Shown here: in pieces, positions 41,573 through 55,064 of the stretch | How the letters are laid out: the number at the start of each line of letters is the position of its first letter | How positions within the stretch are numbered: position 1 is the first letter of the stretch | Assembly (NCBI GenBank): GCA_009760855.2 | Contig: WPIO01000013.1 | Span: forward strand, 1,016,001 to 1,080,000 | Length of the DNA stretch: 64,000 bases | Origin: Cristatella mucedo | Lineage: Eukaryota > Bryozoa > Phylactolaemata > Cristatellidae | Reading direction: 5' to 3' | The notes under the pieces: generated by a model | What the model was told of the DNA's origin: nothing | What the model saw: only the letters and a program-made list of their open reading frames with translations | Databases searched by the model: none | Made by a program: the position numbers and the translations under genes

Positions 41573-41990
41573 ATAATAACAATAAAAATAATAATAATAA
41601 TTATGTACTTGATAAAGCGCCCTCAGAGAACTCAATCTCTCTCTCTAGGCGCTTTACATTTGCTGTAAAGGGAAATGCAATTGAATGGTGATGAATATCA
41701 TGCTTGATAAACAAAATGAATAACATGGTTAGGGGTGACATGCACAGGGTCAGCATACAAATGTGGTTAGTGGCAGCATGCACAGTGTCAGCACGCATAA
41801 GCACATCAAGGACGAATCACAGGGACCCACTAAATGCAGTCCTAAATAGGTGTGTTTTTAAGTTCTCTTTAAATGTGGTCAAGTCAGGGGATGTTGTGAC
41901 GCAAGTCGGGAGTGAGTTCCAGGCTTTGGGAGCATGCGAACTAAATGCATGGTCTCCAAAGGGAATCCTGTGGTGCCCATTGCAAGCGGC
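41573..41990 (-). mobile_element. LINE-A 3' end fragment
   Basis: The minus-strand end of the reading frame ([38 protein letters not shown], stop) is followed by the standard 3' UTR, hairpin and (ATT)n tail at 41575. It lies just upstream of SNRNP48 exon 1. Confidence 0.88.
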
Positions 41991-42418
41991 GGGAATAGCC
42001 GTTAAGACTGATTTGCCGCTACACAAACGAGGCTGATCAATCAGCCGATATTGACTTGTTAATCCCCTGGCCAACCCGTGGACAGTGCAGCGCAGGGTGA
42101 TTTGAGGTAACCGTTCACGAAACATCCGCCCAAATGTGTGCAAGTGCGCCCGAAATCTCACAGCTCAGATCGTTTTTATGCCGAGCAGAATGTAGAGCTG
42201 CGCTACGCAAAGAATATAAAGTTTATTTAGGACTTGGGGGAAGTAGAATCCGCAAGACCCGCCCCACTCTACCAGCTCTACCGCAGCCTGGCGTACACGT
42301 GACATGGCAAAGCACCCCTGACCTCAAATAAAATAGGTCACTTTGTCCCGCCTTCTCCGTCAGCAACCTTCCTAGCGTGTTAATTGCGACGCCACAGCAT
42401 GGACGCTCCGTGGTTGGC

Positions 42419-42520
42419 ATGATGCTCGAGCTTCGAGAGTTTCTGAACGAGGCGGAGTCCTCCTTAGCGAGCATAGCAAATGAGCTAGGATGGACCAGCA
42501 AAGATGTCATGAAAGGACCG
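42419..42520 (+). CDS. SNRNP48: SNRNP48 exon 1
   Basis: [20 protein letters not shown] then [14 protein letters not shown], with a CCG/GTAAGC donor in phase 0. It aligns with the LNEFVESGCRTLEEVTASLGW region of the human protein. The upstream in-frame sequence has a stop at 42329 and no ATG. Confidence 0.87.
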
Positions 42521-45500
42521 GTAAGCTGTTAGCTTATGTGGGTTAAGAGCTTGTCCAGTGCTTGCGCAGTTGGCGTTAATTTACCAATCCTTTGGTATCA
42601 ATTGATATTTCGTTGTCGTGGTCCTATGGCTTATGGCTGCGATCTGGCTGTATAAAAACATTATGATTTGTTCTGGAAAGCCATTTACCATTCTTTTTTT
42701 CAAGGCAACTTTGCAGCTAAACCTCTCCAAGCCCCAGGCTACGACGTCAATTGAGCTGCGATTACAGATATCATGAACAAATTAGTGAAATTACCTTCTA
42801 GAGCTAGTAAAAAAAATATGCATCTCAAAAATCGCTGAGCCACGTTAACTAGGTAGTTACTGGTTGGATTTTTCCATTGCGTCAAGGCTGAATAACTTTT
42901 GGCACGCAGTCGATAGCGACGAGTTATCATCACACGATACAATGAAAGAACACATGCATAGCAGAATCACAAGAGCAGTTGTATATAATTATTTTTTGGA
43001 GAAATCCGATAATTTTAACACCGTAGTGGCATATCACTAGTTCTTGGAGTGCCATTTCACGTTGAATTTAACCACCCATTTAGTGCAAGTTAACTTCGTG
43101 CACTCAAAAAATGAACTAATTGGCTCATGTTATGCCATTGATTTGTGTCTTTTCATTAAATTTCATTAGCCAGCCGTGGCCACTGTTAAGCCGAGCTATT
43201 GTCATGTCCAAAACACACGCTGAAGAACGGCACGCCACACACATTAACATATATATCGAAGTAAAGCAAAAATAATACATTTGTATAACGCCTTTAGAGG
43301 ACTTAATCTCTTTCAAGGTTCTTTACATAGGCTTCAAAGGAAGCACGATCGAATGATTAGTGTTAGCATGCTCAATATCAACAAGCAAACATGGTTAGAG
43401 GTGACATGTACAGGCTCAGCTTGCAATTATGGTCAGTGGCAGCATGCACAGGCAGCATACAAAGCACGCAAAGGACGTATGTCATGGACCCCCTTAATGC
43501 TGTGATAAATAGATGCGCTTTTAGCTTCATTTTAAATGTTAAGTCAGGGACATCGTGATGCCTGTCGGAAGTGAGTTCCACACTTTGGGAGCATACGAAC
43601 TAAAGGCACGGTCTCCAAAGGATTTGTGGTTCTTCCGAGGCGTAGGTAAATGATTAGAGTAAGACAATTGGGTGGTACTTAGCCTGATGAGGGAATAGGT
43701 CTGATAGGTCGGCTTGAGCCAAAGAATGAAAGGACCTAAAAGTAAGTGAGCGAACCTTGAAGTCGATTCCCTGCTTGACTGGGAGCCAGCGCAGGTCGAT
43801 GAGAAGTGATGTGATATGGCAACTGTGAGGCTCGCGACAGATCAACCTCGCTGAAGAGTTGTGCATCAACTTAAACACCCTATTACACAGGCCGGTAGAC
43901 CAGCAACCAGTTAGTTACAGTAGTTGACTCGGGATGTCACAAACACATGGACCAATTTAGATTTGGTATCCTTGTCTAAGCATGCCCACACGAATGATAG
44001 CAATGCTATGTAGCTGAAAGTAGGCACCTAGTCGTCTAATGAAAGGTCACTTTGGATTAGGGCACCTAAATTCTGTGCAGATGAAACAGGAAATAAGCTG
44101 GCACAGCCGATTTGAGCATTTAGTTTACCCATTTCTGAATCTCACTTGGTTTGCCTATAACTGGTAAGTTAGTTTTATCATCATTCAATTTTAAGAAAGT
44201 TTGCTGCCATCCGTATGAGGATGTCATCAATATATGCAACAAGGGAGTCAAGAGAATTTAACATGCTGGAGGGATGGGAGGGATTAAAGCAAAGGTGCAA
44301 CTGAGTGTCATCTACATAGACGTGAAAGCCTAGATTGTGCTTCACAATCATATCAGCAAGTGGGAGAGTGTAAACAGTGAAAAGAAGTTGATATACCAAG
44401 CACAGAGCCCTGAGATACATTCCTAAGGTCGTTATAAAAATCTAGAGAGTGGAGAGCTGATCATGATATTGGTAAAAATAAGGGGACGGTAAAATTGCTA
44501 AAAGACGGCTGATTCGGGAGCCTCATTTACATCTCAGCAGAGAGAGGCTAGCACCTACCCAGAGCTAAGACCAATACGAGCTTGCTTGCATTTATAAATG
44601 GGTTCCTCCCAAAAAATCATCCTTGAATTTCCTCCTGGGTAAAATCCTGAAATGTCCGAAATGTTTTTAGTCTTCACACTTTGGCAAGAACTTGGACGTA
44701 TTAATAATATTGACAACAATAAGAATTTTTTATACCTCTTATAAGAGAATCAGATCTCTTTCTAGGTATTTTCTAAATGGTGGAAAGGAATCATGCCAAT
44801 TGATTAGTAATAACTTACTTTATGTTAACAAGCATAATAATAATAATAATAATAATGCACTTGATAAAGCGCCCTCAGAGAACTCAATCTCTTCCTAGGC
44901 GCTTTACATTTACTGAGCATAAACACACTGGATTATTCCCTTGGACCGACAAATGCTGTGATGAGCAGGTGTTTTTAATTCATTCTTAAATGTCATTAAA
45001 TCATGGGTAGTCCTGAAGACAGTCGGTAGTGATTTCTAGGCTCTGGATGCATGCTAACTAAAGGCAAGGTCTGCAAAGGATTTGAGGTTGCTTAGAGGAA
45101 CAGCTTAGAAACTTGAGTAAGAATTGCAGGTGGTCTGATGCAAAGCTTTCTTAAGGAGTTTTTCGGGTAGGTATGCAGGAGTAAGAGAATGAAGGCACCT
45201 GACTTGACAGAACCTTTGAAGTTGATATGCTCTTGATTGGGCACCTGTGCTGGTCGGTGAGCGATGTAGCAGTTGCGAGTTTACGTTAGATAAGCCTTTG
45301 TTGATATTGAGCATTCAAATGCTAGAACTTCACATAACTGTGAACTTGAAGAGTTTAAACTTGAGGTTTCTGTAAGAGTGGCCACTAAAGTAGCAGCTTG
45401 TAGTCTATGCATTACAACCCCCTTTGCTGTCCTCAAAGTGACGCCTGGTGCTTCCGGGACTTCCCAGCTTCCGCTTAGACCAGCTGAGTTGGCGCAGTGG

Positions 45501-48500
45501 AGAGCTGATAGAGTGGGTGGGACCGACCGGAAGTCGTGCTTCGCTTGCCTTTAACAAGTGCCCGACATGCATAAATAGCAGCTGCCTGTGATTAGTCATG
45601 TGTTTTATGTTAACAAGATGGTCAGCACTCCGTCCATTGAAACAGTCAAATCCTGTGTGGTACAAGTAGTTTTCCAGTTTCTTTTTGGATGTCATCAAGT
45701 CATGACATCCCCTGACTTGACCACATTTAAAAAGAAATTAAAAACGCACCTATTTGTGACAGCATTTAGTGGGCCCCTGTGGTTCGTCCTTTATGTGCTT
45801 ATGAGTGCTGACACTGTGCGTGCTGCTACTAACCACATATGCATGCTGGCCCTGTACATGCCACCCCTAACCATGTCATTTTCATGTTGTTTATCAAGCA
45901 TGATACCACTCACCATTCGATCTTGTTTCCTTTGCAGCAAATGTAAAGCGCCTAGAAAGAGATTGAGTTCTTTGAGGGCGCTTTATCAAATGCATTATTA
46001 TTATTAGTATAGAAAATGGCATAAAACAGTCAACCTTGGTTATAAGCCAGCCGAAAATCCTGTGTAAAAAGTGGCACCGAGGTTGCTTATAGGCGATGTT
46101 CAAGTGAAATTTTATTCAAACATTTTTTATAACACAAGTTTATCATAAAATTAACCTAAAGGAGCAAACATTGAATTGTAATTTTGCTCTGACTATTCTT
46201 CAAAAGGATTTTTTCTCAATCATATCTTCAATAAGATATAAAGAATATTCAGTGGCATTCTCTTCCAAATATCGACGGGATAGAAAGAATATTCAGTGGC
46301 ATTCTCTTCCAAATATCGACGGACTGTGGCCAGCAACTTAGGGCGTTCGAATGAGAAATCTTCTGGGAAATATTTGCAAGATCGGAATCTTCTTCATCTT
46401 CAATGCCCTCTGAGGTATTTATGCGCTTTCGTTTCACCTCGTCGCAGATCTCCCTGTTGGTCAATGTGCCAAAGTACTCGATCTCGTTGTCAATGTGTAA
46501 GTATGCATCAAAATCATTTGATTTTAAACCACAGGCTCATAATCCTCGGACCTAGATTTCTTGAGCATCAATTTCATCTTGATCGTGTGATGTAACTGCC
46601 ACAAACACATTAACAAAACACATACACAAGCAGGACATACCTAAACAATAATTACATAAATCACAAAACCACAATTTTTAATAATATTTTACGCAGGCAG
46701 GTGTTTGATCAGACGAAATCGATTCGTTTTGTTATGAGTTGCTTATAAGTGAGGGAAGAATGGTGCTGGGAACAAAAAGTGGCAGGCTTATAAGCGAGGT
46801 TTGCTTATAACCGAGGCTCTTCATGTGTTAAAGATGGGACAAGAAATCGGGACATGGCCATATATTGCTTATATTCGAGATTTGCTTGTAAGCGAGTTGC
46901 TTATAGCCGAGGTTGAATATAGTGAGTTGAGACTTACCAGCGTTAGGAGTCTAGTAGCTGAAGGTACGGCAGTCTTCGAGGGATTTTGCTCTCGAGTTTA
47001 GAAGCGCAAGTAATCGACAGAAGTAATCATCAGAAGACAAGTAATCGTCAGAAGAGTGTTGCCAGCTGGCTGCAAGCTGGTGATTGCGGCTAAGGCCATC
47101 CATCCCCACTCCATTAGTGAGGCCATTTAATCAACCGATCTTCGACAATTTTAAGACCGGGTCAGGCTGCAGCCTGGTAACACCGGTGCTGCTCGACTGG
47201 TAGGATTGAGTTTATTGAGACCTTCGAGCTTGCAGTTGACCTACTTGGACGGTCGGAGTTGTGTGCTGCAGATGTACAGCTCGGTCCGGTGTGAGTAGTG
47301 GTCTCCCTATGTGCAGATCATCAGGGCTTGCTCCTTTTCTGCTTGATTTACGTCTATGCATGCCCAAACTTTTGGAACATGTGCATGTGTGCCAAGCTTC
47401 CTCTACAGCATGTGTACTGTGCCTAGAAAGAGATTTAATTCTCTTAGAGTTCTATACATGTGCCCTAGTATTATTATCGTGTCGCATATGGCATGAATAC
47501 CAGTTTATAGGTGGCCCGATTCACCCAAGTTGCTGTAGCAGTCGAGCAGTGGACCGAATGCTGGTGGTGGTTACTGGTTTGATGCTTGGCAAGCAGGCGG
47601 TTGGGGGCTTCTGGTGACCTCACCTCATCGGCAATCAACAGCCCAGTTAAATACAGTGGTACCTCGGCTTACGAGTTTAATTCGTTTCGTGCCGGAGCTT
47701 GTAACTCAAATTACTCGTATGTCAAATCAATTTTCCCCATTGAAATGAATTGAAATGTCATTAATCCATTCCGGACCCCCAAAAAACACTGCGATTTTTT
47801 GTCACACGTTTTTAAATTAAAAAATGTACTTATAAATAACGAATATTTTTTTAGAAACAATACAATAAACGGGTTTTATTAATCCTAATGTACAGGAGTA
47901 GCTTAGAGATCAGACGATTTGCAGATGCTGATAAGAGTTAGAGGAGAAAGGCTGAAATGAATATCTGAATCTTATTTGTCGATGTTTGCCCTTTTTTCCT
48001 CGTTTTCAGGTTATTGGCTGGGCTTAGCACTGACACACCAATTATCAGTTATGCGATGAACTCTCACACGATGAGATTGCCTAAATAGAGTACAGTACGT
48101 ACGTAGCTGTTCCTGCCGTAGTCGAATGTAATGCCGGAGTCTGGCGATCTTGTGCGTCCTAGCACCACGATGGCTCGCTCGAGTCTGTCTGGGAGCGAAC
48201 CAACAGGCCTGCACTTCGCTTGGAGTCACACTCTGGTCGTAGGGTTGCACCTTGCAACAGAATATCGTAAGCTGCCCTGCCCTTATTGGCCTGAGTAACC
48301 ACACACAGGCACTGTAACATTTGCTTCGGCAACTAGTGGTGGAGTATCTGAAGCTGGCTCGTAAAATCGGCTGAGAGACAACTCGTATCTCCAAACACTC
48401 GTATGTTGAGACATTCGTAAGTCGAGATACTACTGTAGTGGTTTTTGTTGTGGTCAGCTGACTTAACCGTCTAAGGCCGCTCATGATGCCACCCTTTGGT

Positions 48501-49510
48501 ACTCTGCTTTACCAAAGATTTTGTGCTTGACTAGTTGCTGAGCACAAACATGTTTATGCACACCTCAAAAATGTGTCTTCGAATCAAGGTATGTTTTCTT
48601 CGTATGTGGCTACTGCAGAATGATGCTGTGACTGTCATACGGCTTTAGATTCTGAATACAGTTGGCAGAAAATTGATGTTGCAGGATTTTGTCGCCTGCC
48701 CGCACAACCCTGCTCACGTGATTCCAGCAACTTCATTTGAGACTCACGTTGAGAAGTGCAAGCTGCTGTCGGCTGGTGTTAGCAAAGATGAGTTGGTAAG
48801 CGTCTAACTAGTAGTTTAGCTATGACATAGCTATTTTTGTGAACTTTTTTAATTTGTAGAGCTTGTCAGCCTGCCGTGATAGCGCAGGAGGTAAAGTTCT
48901 CGCTCTTCACAACCGAGGTCGTGGTCTGCTGCTATAAAAATAAAGCTGTTAAATCAGCTAACATTCTTTTATGTATTGTGTTGCATTCATTCAGCTCCTG
49001 ACCTAGCACATAAATTGCCGCGGCTTGTAGCATTTCGAAGAACTTTGCATGTTGCATTGCGTAGCTGAGGACTTGTTCAAGAATCGAGTGAGCTGATTAT
49101 AACATTGTTCATGTTGTCGTTGATGAGCTCGTTTGTGCATGCTGCAGCTATGGGATTCTTAGTCAATCGTTACCAGCTGATACCTTTTTGTTTGCCAGGA
49201 AGCAATACCTCCTTCGTCACACTTCTGTTATGAAGGTGTCAGTGCCAAGTACCATGTTGCTATTAACCTTGGTAAGCATGTATGCTTTGTCATCCTCGCT
49301 TGTGACACGAGGCTGTAGGAAGCAGTTGAGCATAGCCCTGCTTGTGGTCTCGTCGTGTGGTCGGACGCTTTCTTAGGTTGACACTCGCCGATGCTTCTTG
49401 GTGTGAGTGGTGTCTCGAGTGGACTTGTAGCACATTGAGCGCATCAAGTTCTGTTCGTTGCTAGCAGCTGGTGGCATTCGTGCTCATTACCCTTCCTGAT
49501 GTTGTTTATG

Positions 49511-49599
<89 letters not shown>

Positions 49600-52500
49600 C
49601 GCCGTCGCACCGTTCGCAAAATAACCTGCGCCGGTTGCCACGCCTGCTACTAGCCGGGTTTGCTGCACTGCGGTATTGCTGCGCGGACGCGAGCCGGATC
49701 CTGCAGCGATTGCGGCGGTCTTCTTTTTTGTAAACTTGGTTTTCTTTCTTCTTTTTTTAAGACGACAACAACCTATCAGAAATCCTGACGAAGCATCACA
49801 GTGCAGGTAGGTTGATAAAATGTCGATGCTTGTGATCTGAGGCACCATGTGTTTACTGACATGTCTTTTTATGCTGTCATGCTGCATGGCCATCGAAAGC
49901 CAAGAAAGAAGCGCTTTGGATGATGTGTATGACTGTTAAGTGTGACGTCTGTATGGGCTATGGCAGCTTGCGATTGATTTTCTAGGCTGGAGATGGCTGT
50001 TTGTCTCGAACCAACTTTAGATGCATGCTGGGAATGCCACTCGATGGATTAAGCTTGATGCTTTGGTGTGACTGCTTTTTGAGTGAAGCTCGGCTGCTCA
50101 TTTGTGGTGCACTCTGGTGCACCAGTTGATTGGTACTTACCAAGCACAGATACCGGTTCTCAACCATTTGGACGGTGGCTATTACCTGCAGAACATGCAG
50201 CCGGCCATCATGATAGCAATTGGTTGGGTTCGTGAATGATAGGCATAGCCGTTGGTTGGGCTTTAGCTACCAGGGAATACTTCAATATCTTTCTGTTGAT
50301 TGACTAGCAACTCTCTCACACATTGTACTGGTGCAGGCTTGGCAAAACGGATACACAGCTCTGTCTTGCAGGCCCATGTTTTGTAGCTCCAGTATTGTAT
50401 AATAATACAATTAATAGTAGCAATCAATTTTACATTGCTCTCAGAGAAGTAAATCTCTTTGTAATGTAATGTAATATATCTCCCTCTGTGACTCCATAAA
50501 GCTAAAAAGACTTTTGGTTTCCTATAGTGCACTCACAGCCTAAGCGGCTTTCGGTATGCATTCAGTAGCCAACAGACTTCATCTCACGCAACAAAGAGAA
50601 AGTGAGAAGCATAGCTGAGTCAGGAGAGCAGTTGAGGTAGTGAGTAGCATGGCAGTAGCAGCTCAGGATGGCTGGAAAGGATGTGCCCTAGTCGGCAGCA
50701 GGAGTATAGATGTTGTTATGTAAGAGTTGTGTACGTGATTTCCAGTCTAGGACCTGTGGAGCAAAAACTTTTGTCGCCAACGATCTTTAAGTGGAGGGTT
50801 AGAACAGCTAATTTATTGTCCACCCAGGACCTGAGAGCACGAGGAGGCTGAAACTGGTGCAGCAGTTCTGCTAGTTATGGAGGAGCCAAGCCGTAGTGGG
50901 CCTTGTGGTTCAGTGTACGAACTTAATATCCGCAGCTAGGCTTGTTTGTCGTGAGCGTCTCAGTTGCCACATCACACCACTTCTCGCCGACCTGCACAAG
51001 CTACCAGTCAAGCAACGGATTGACTTCAAGGTTTTGTCGTTCACTTTTAGGTCACTTCATTCTTTGGCTCCACCCTATCTCTCAGATCTACTCCCCCACC
51101 AGGCCAAGGATCGTACCACCCGCTTTTCGGAATCCAACAGTCTACTAATACCTCGTACAAACCTCAAATCCTTTGGAGACCGCACATTTAGTTCGTATGC
51201 TCTCAAAGCCTGGAACTCACTCCCGACTTGTGTCAGAACATCCCCTGACTTGAGCACATTTAAAAAGAACTTAAAAACACACCTATTTAGGACAGCATTT
51301 AGTAGGTCCCTGTGATTCGTCCTTCATGTGCTTATGCATGCTGACACCGTGCATGCTCCCACAAACCACATTTGCATGCTGACCCTGTGCATGTCACCCC
51401 TAACTATGTTATTCAAGTTGTTTATCAAGCATGATATTACTCACCATTCAATCGCGCTTCCCTTTGCAGCAAATGTGAAGCACCTAGAAAGAGATTGAGT
51501 TCTCTGAGGGTGCTTTACCAAGTGCATTATTATTATTATTATCAATCGGCAGCCATCCAAGCTCTTTCAGCAAAGAAGACACGTGATCAAACCTCTGGGA
51601 TTTGTAAACTAGCCTTGCAGCTATATTCATCACCAGCTGTGGTGGCCTAGTGGCCTTTTTTGGTAACCCAGCCAAAAGGGAATTGCGATTATCTAGCCTA
51701 GACAGAACGAAGGAGCTAGTTAAATTTTGTGCAAGCCACCGTGGAAGACAGTTCCCATTCTTAGATAGGGATCGACGTGATGGCTAACTGTGGTAGCAGT
51801 CTTCTTAACGAACTTTTAAGATTTAGGCAAGGCAGCATTTACTTGATCAGATGCTGCAGAATATTCCGACGGCCTAATGACAAATACAGCTAAGTATCTT
51901 CAGCATAAAAGTGATAGCCTATTCCATGGGCTCGAATCACTTTTCCCAGAGGTTGTATATAAATGGAGAACAGCAATAGACCGAAGACAGACCCTTGTGA
52001 GACTCCACATGTGACTGGTCTGGTAGATGAGACCTGCCCATCACACGACACTGATTGAACATGATGAGACAAGTACGATTTGGATCGCGCAAGTGCCTCA
52101 TCTGCCAGACCGATCGTTGTTCTAATCGTTCAAGTAGGATATTATTATCAAGGCAGCTGATAAATCTATCATTGCCAGGGCAGTTCCATTCCTGTTATTG
52201 TTGCTGCATAGGATGTCATTGGTTACACGGAGGAGAGCAGTTTCAGTGGAGTGCTGCCGCCTAAACTCCGAATGAAATTGTTCTGACAATTTATTCTTAT
52301 CCATATGTGCTACAAGCTGCTTAGCGACAATTTTTTCAAGAATCTTTGGCAACAGAGGAAGAAGGGAAACTTGACGATAGTTAGCAAGGACCTCGGTATC
52401 TAATCCAGGCTTTTTGAGTATCGGTCAAACAATGGCTGATTTGAAGAACTTGGGTACAATCCATTTTTCCAGATAAGCATTAACAATCTTAGTTATGGCT

Positions 52501-54834
52501 GGGCTAAGTTTGTCTGCCAGTGAAGATCACAGAGGGGATGTATAGGTCCTTCAGGAGATCTTTTTACTAGTCGTTATTAAGGTAGCCACATCGAACGAAG
52601 AAACCTCGGAAAATTCCGTAAGGAAGATCACATGTTGTGATTCAACAATTGCTTTAGTCGGAGGGGCTTTGTGGAGGTATGGCTGTGCACATTTTTTTAG
52701 TGAAGAAGGCTGAAAAGTTTTCGGCTGAGCCGTTGATATCTGGGGAGTGAGACCTCTCCGAGTTGGCCAGACAATTGTTTACCGTCTTACAAATTCCTTT
52801 TTGGGTCTGACTGGCAGGACTTGAGTTTTTGAATGAAAAAAAGAAGCCCTGGCTTTTCTAAACTTCTGGTGTAGACTCGAAAGTAGTCTTTGAACTTGAC
52901 TAGTTCGTCGTCAGACCCAGACTCACTAAAGTGGCGTTCAAGCCTACAATTAAAATGGCTCATCTTTTGAAGTTTTTTTGTAAATTGAAAGGAATCTCCA
53001 CAACTGTGTACACGGACAGAATGTACAGGAGCATGCTCGTTAAGGGCACCTCATCAGTGCCACGATTCACTGCATCAGTGAGGGAATCGAGGCTGTCAGT
53101 CAAGTCTGGGTGCAGATCAAGAAGACCTGCCTCACAGACAGATTTCAAAAATTAGTCTTGGTCAATGCTTTTTAAGTTGCATCGCTGGACAAGCTCGATG
53201 CTACCCTGCGAGTACAACTGATCAGGAGCAGAATAATATAAGAAATATATAATTCATATATAGAGCCCCAAGAGAACTTAATCTCTATTCAGGCGCTTCA
53301 CATATGCCTCGGGGCTCGATCCCACGACCTCAGTCAGTCCTTGGTCGGGGCGAGCACCTTAATCGCTAGACCAGTAAATGAGACAGAGCAATGATCCGAG
53401 ATGGTCAACGGGCACACAACTAGGTTAGTCGGGCAGACATTATTAGTGATAACGAGATCCATGATATGGCCACCGACGTGAATGGTACCTGCACATGTGC
53501 ATGTACGTATAGTAACGATACTTTTACATGTAATTGCTAAGAGAAGCAGCATGGCTGCTCTCTTTCAAGTTCAAAAGGTTAAAAAACGTCAAGATTGGCT
53601 GATTTAATAGGTCTAACTCTTTAAAATAAAGTAAACTGAGATTAAATTCAGCTGACTAAACAACCTCATTTATATAATGGCTGTAGAGCCCTAGCAGCTA
53701 TCAATTCCACTTGCAGCTGGCGATACACAATTGTGTGGTGCAGAATGTGAACGTGGATGGTGAAGAGCATAGCGGCCTAATAAGCTTTGGTCATACTTGT
53801 AGCAAATAATAAGGCATTGCAAGCTGCAGGATTCAAATCCACGACACGAGTGAGTCATGAGTTGAATGCCTTATAGCTGGGCTAGTTCTGCCCCATTGTT
53901 GATCTTAGTAATATTGACATGCCTGCTCTGACATTCCAAAACCCGATACCATGTCAGGCAGTAGCCACATTGGTGAGGGTCTCTCTGGTGTTAGTAGCCA
54001 TTATCTCTTAAGGTAATCAGTAAATTTTGAACTTATTGAAAGGGACCGTTTTGACAGGTGCCTTGGTTTGGCCAGGGTTAGGTGCTAGTCTTTAACGACC
54101 AAAGTCGTGGGCTCGAATCCAGTGGCATATGTAAAGCGCCTGGATAGAGATAAGGTTCTTTAAGGCCGACATAAGAATGATTTATACTTATACTTTGAAA
54201 TTATAAGGTTCTTTAAGGCCGACATAAGAATGAATTATACTTATACTTTGAAATTAATGTCCAGCTTGGTAAGGCAGAATTCAGCCCCTAGCAAATGGTC
54301 ATCAGCTGATTTCCGGCAAGGGGATCGATCCTGCTGGGGCTGAATTCTGCCTTACCAAGCTGGGCGTTAATTTCAAAGTATAAGTATAAATCATTCTTAT
54401 GTCGGCCTTAAAGAACCTTATCTCTATCCAGGCGCTTTACATATGCCACTGGATTCGAGCCCACGACTTTGGTCGTTAAAGACTAGCACCTAATCCTGGC
54501 CAAACCAAGGCACCTGTCAAAACGATCCCTTTCAATAAGTTCAAAATTTACTGATTACCTTAAGAGATAATGGCTACTAACAACAGAGAGACCCTCACCA
54601 ATGTGGCTACTGACTGACATGGTATCGGGTTTTGGAATGTCAGAGCAGGCATGTCAATATTACTAAGATCAACAATGGGGCAGAACTAGCCCAGCTATAA
54701 GGCATTCAACTCATGACTCACTCGTGTCGTGGATTTGAATCCTGCAGCTTGCAATGCCTTATTACCTGCTACAAGTAGGACTAAAGCTTATAGGCTGCTA
54801 TGCTCTTCACCATCCACGTGAGTACACAAACACA

Positions 54835-54881
<47 letters not shown>

Positions 54882-54910
54882 TGAAATATATATATATATA
54901 TATATATATA

Positions 54911-54945
<35 letters not shown>

Positions 54946-55029
54946 TGAAATATATATATATACTGAAATATATATATATATATATATAAATATAAGTGTA
55001 TATACAAATACACGCACACACACTATATA

Positions 55030-55064
<35 letters not shown>

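Noticed and set aside
48011-48484. 157-codon minus-strand frame
   Set aside because: It runs through the terminal-inverted-repeat element, is Cys/Arg-rich and has no transposase motif.
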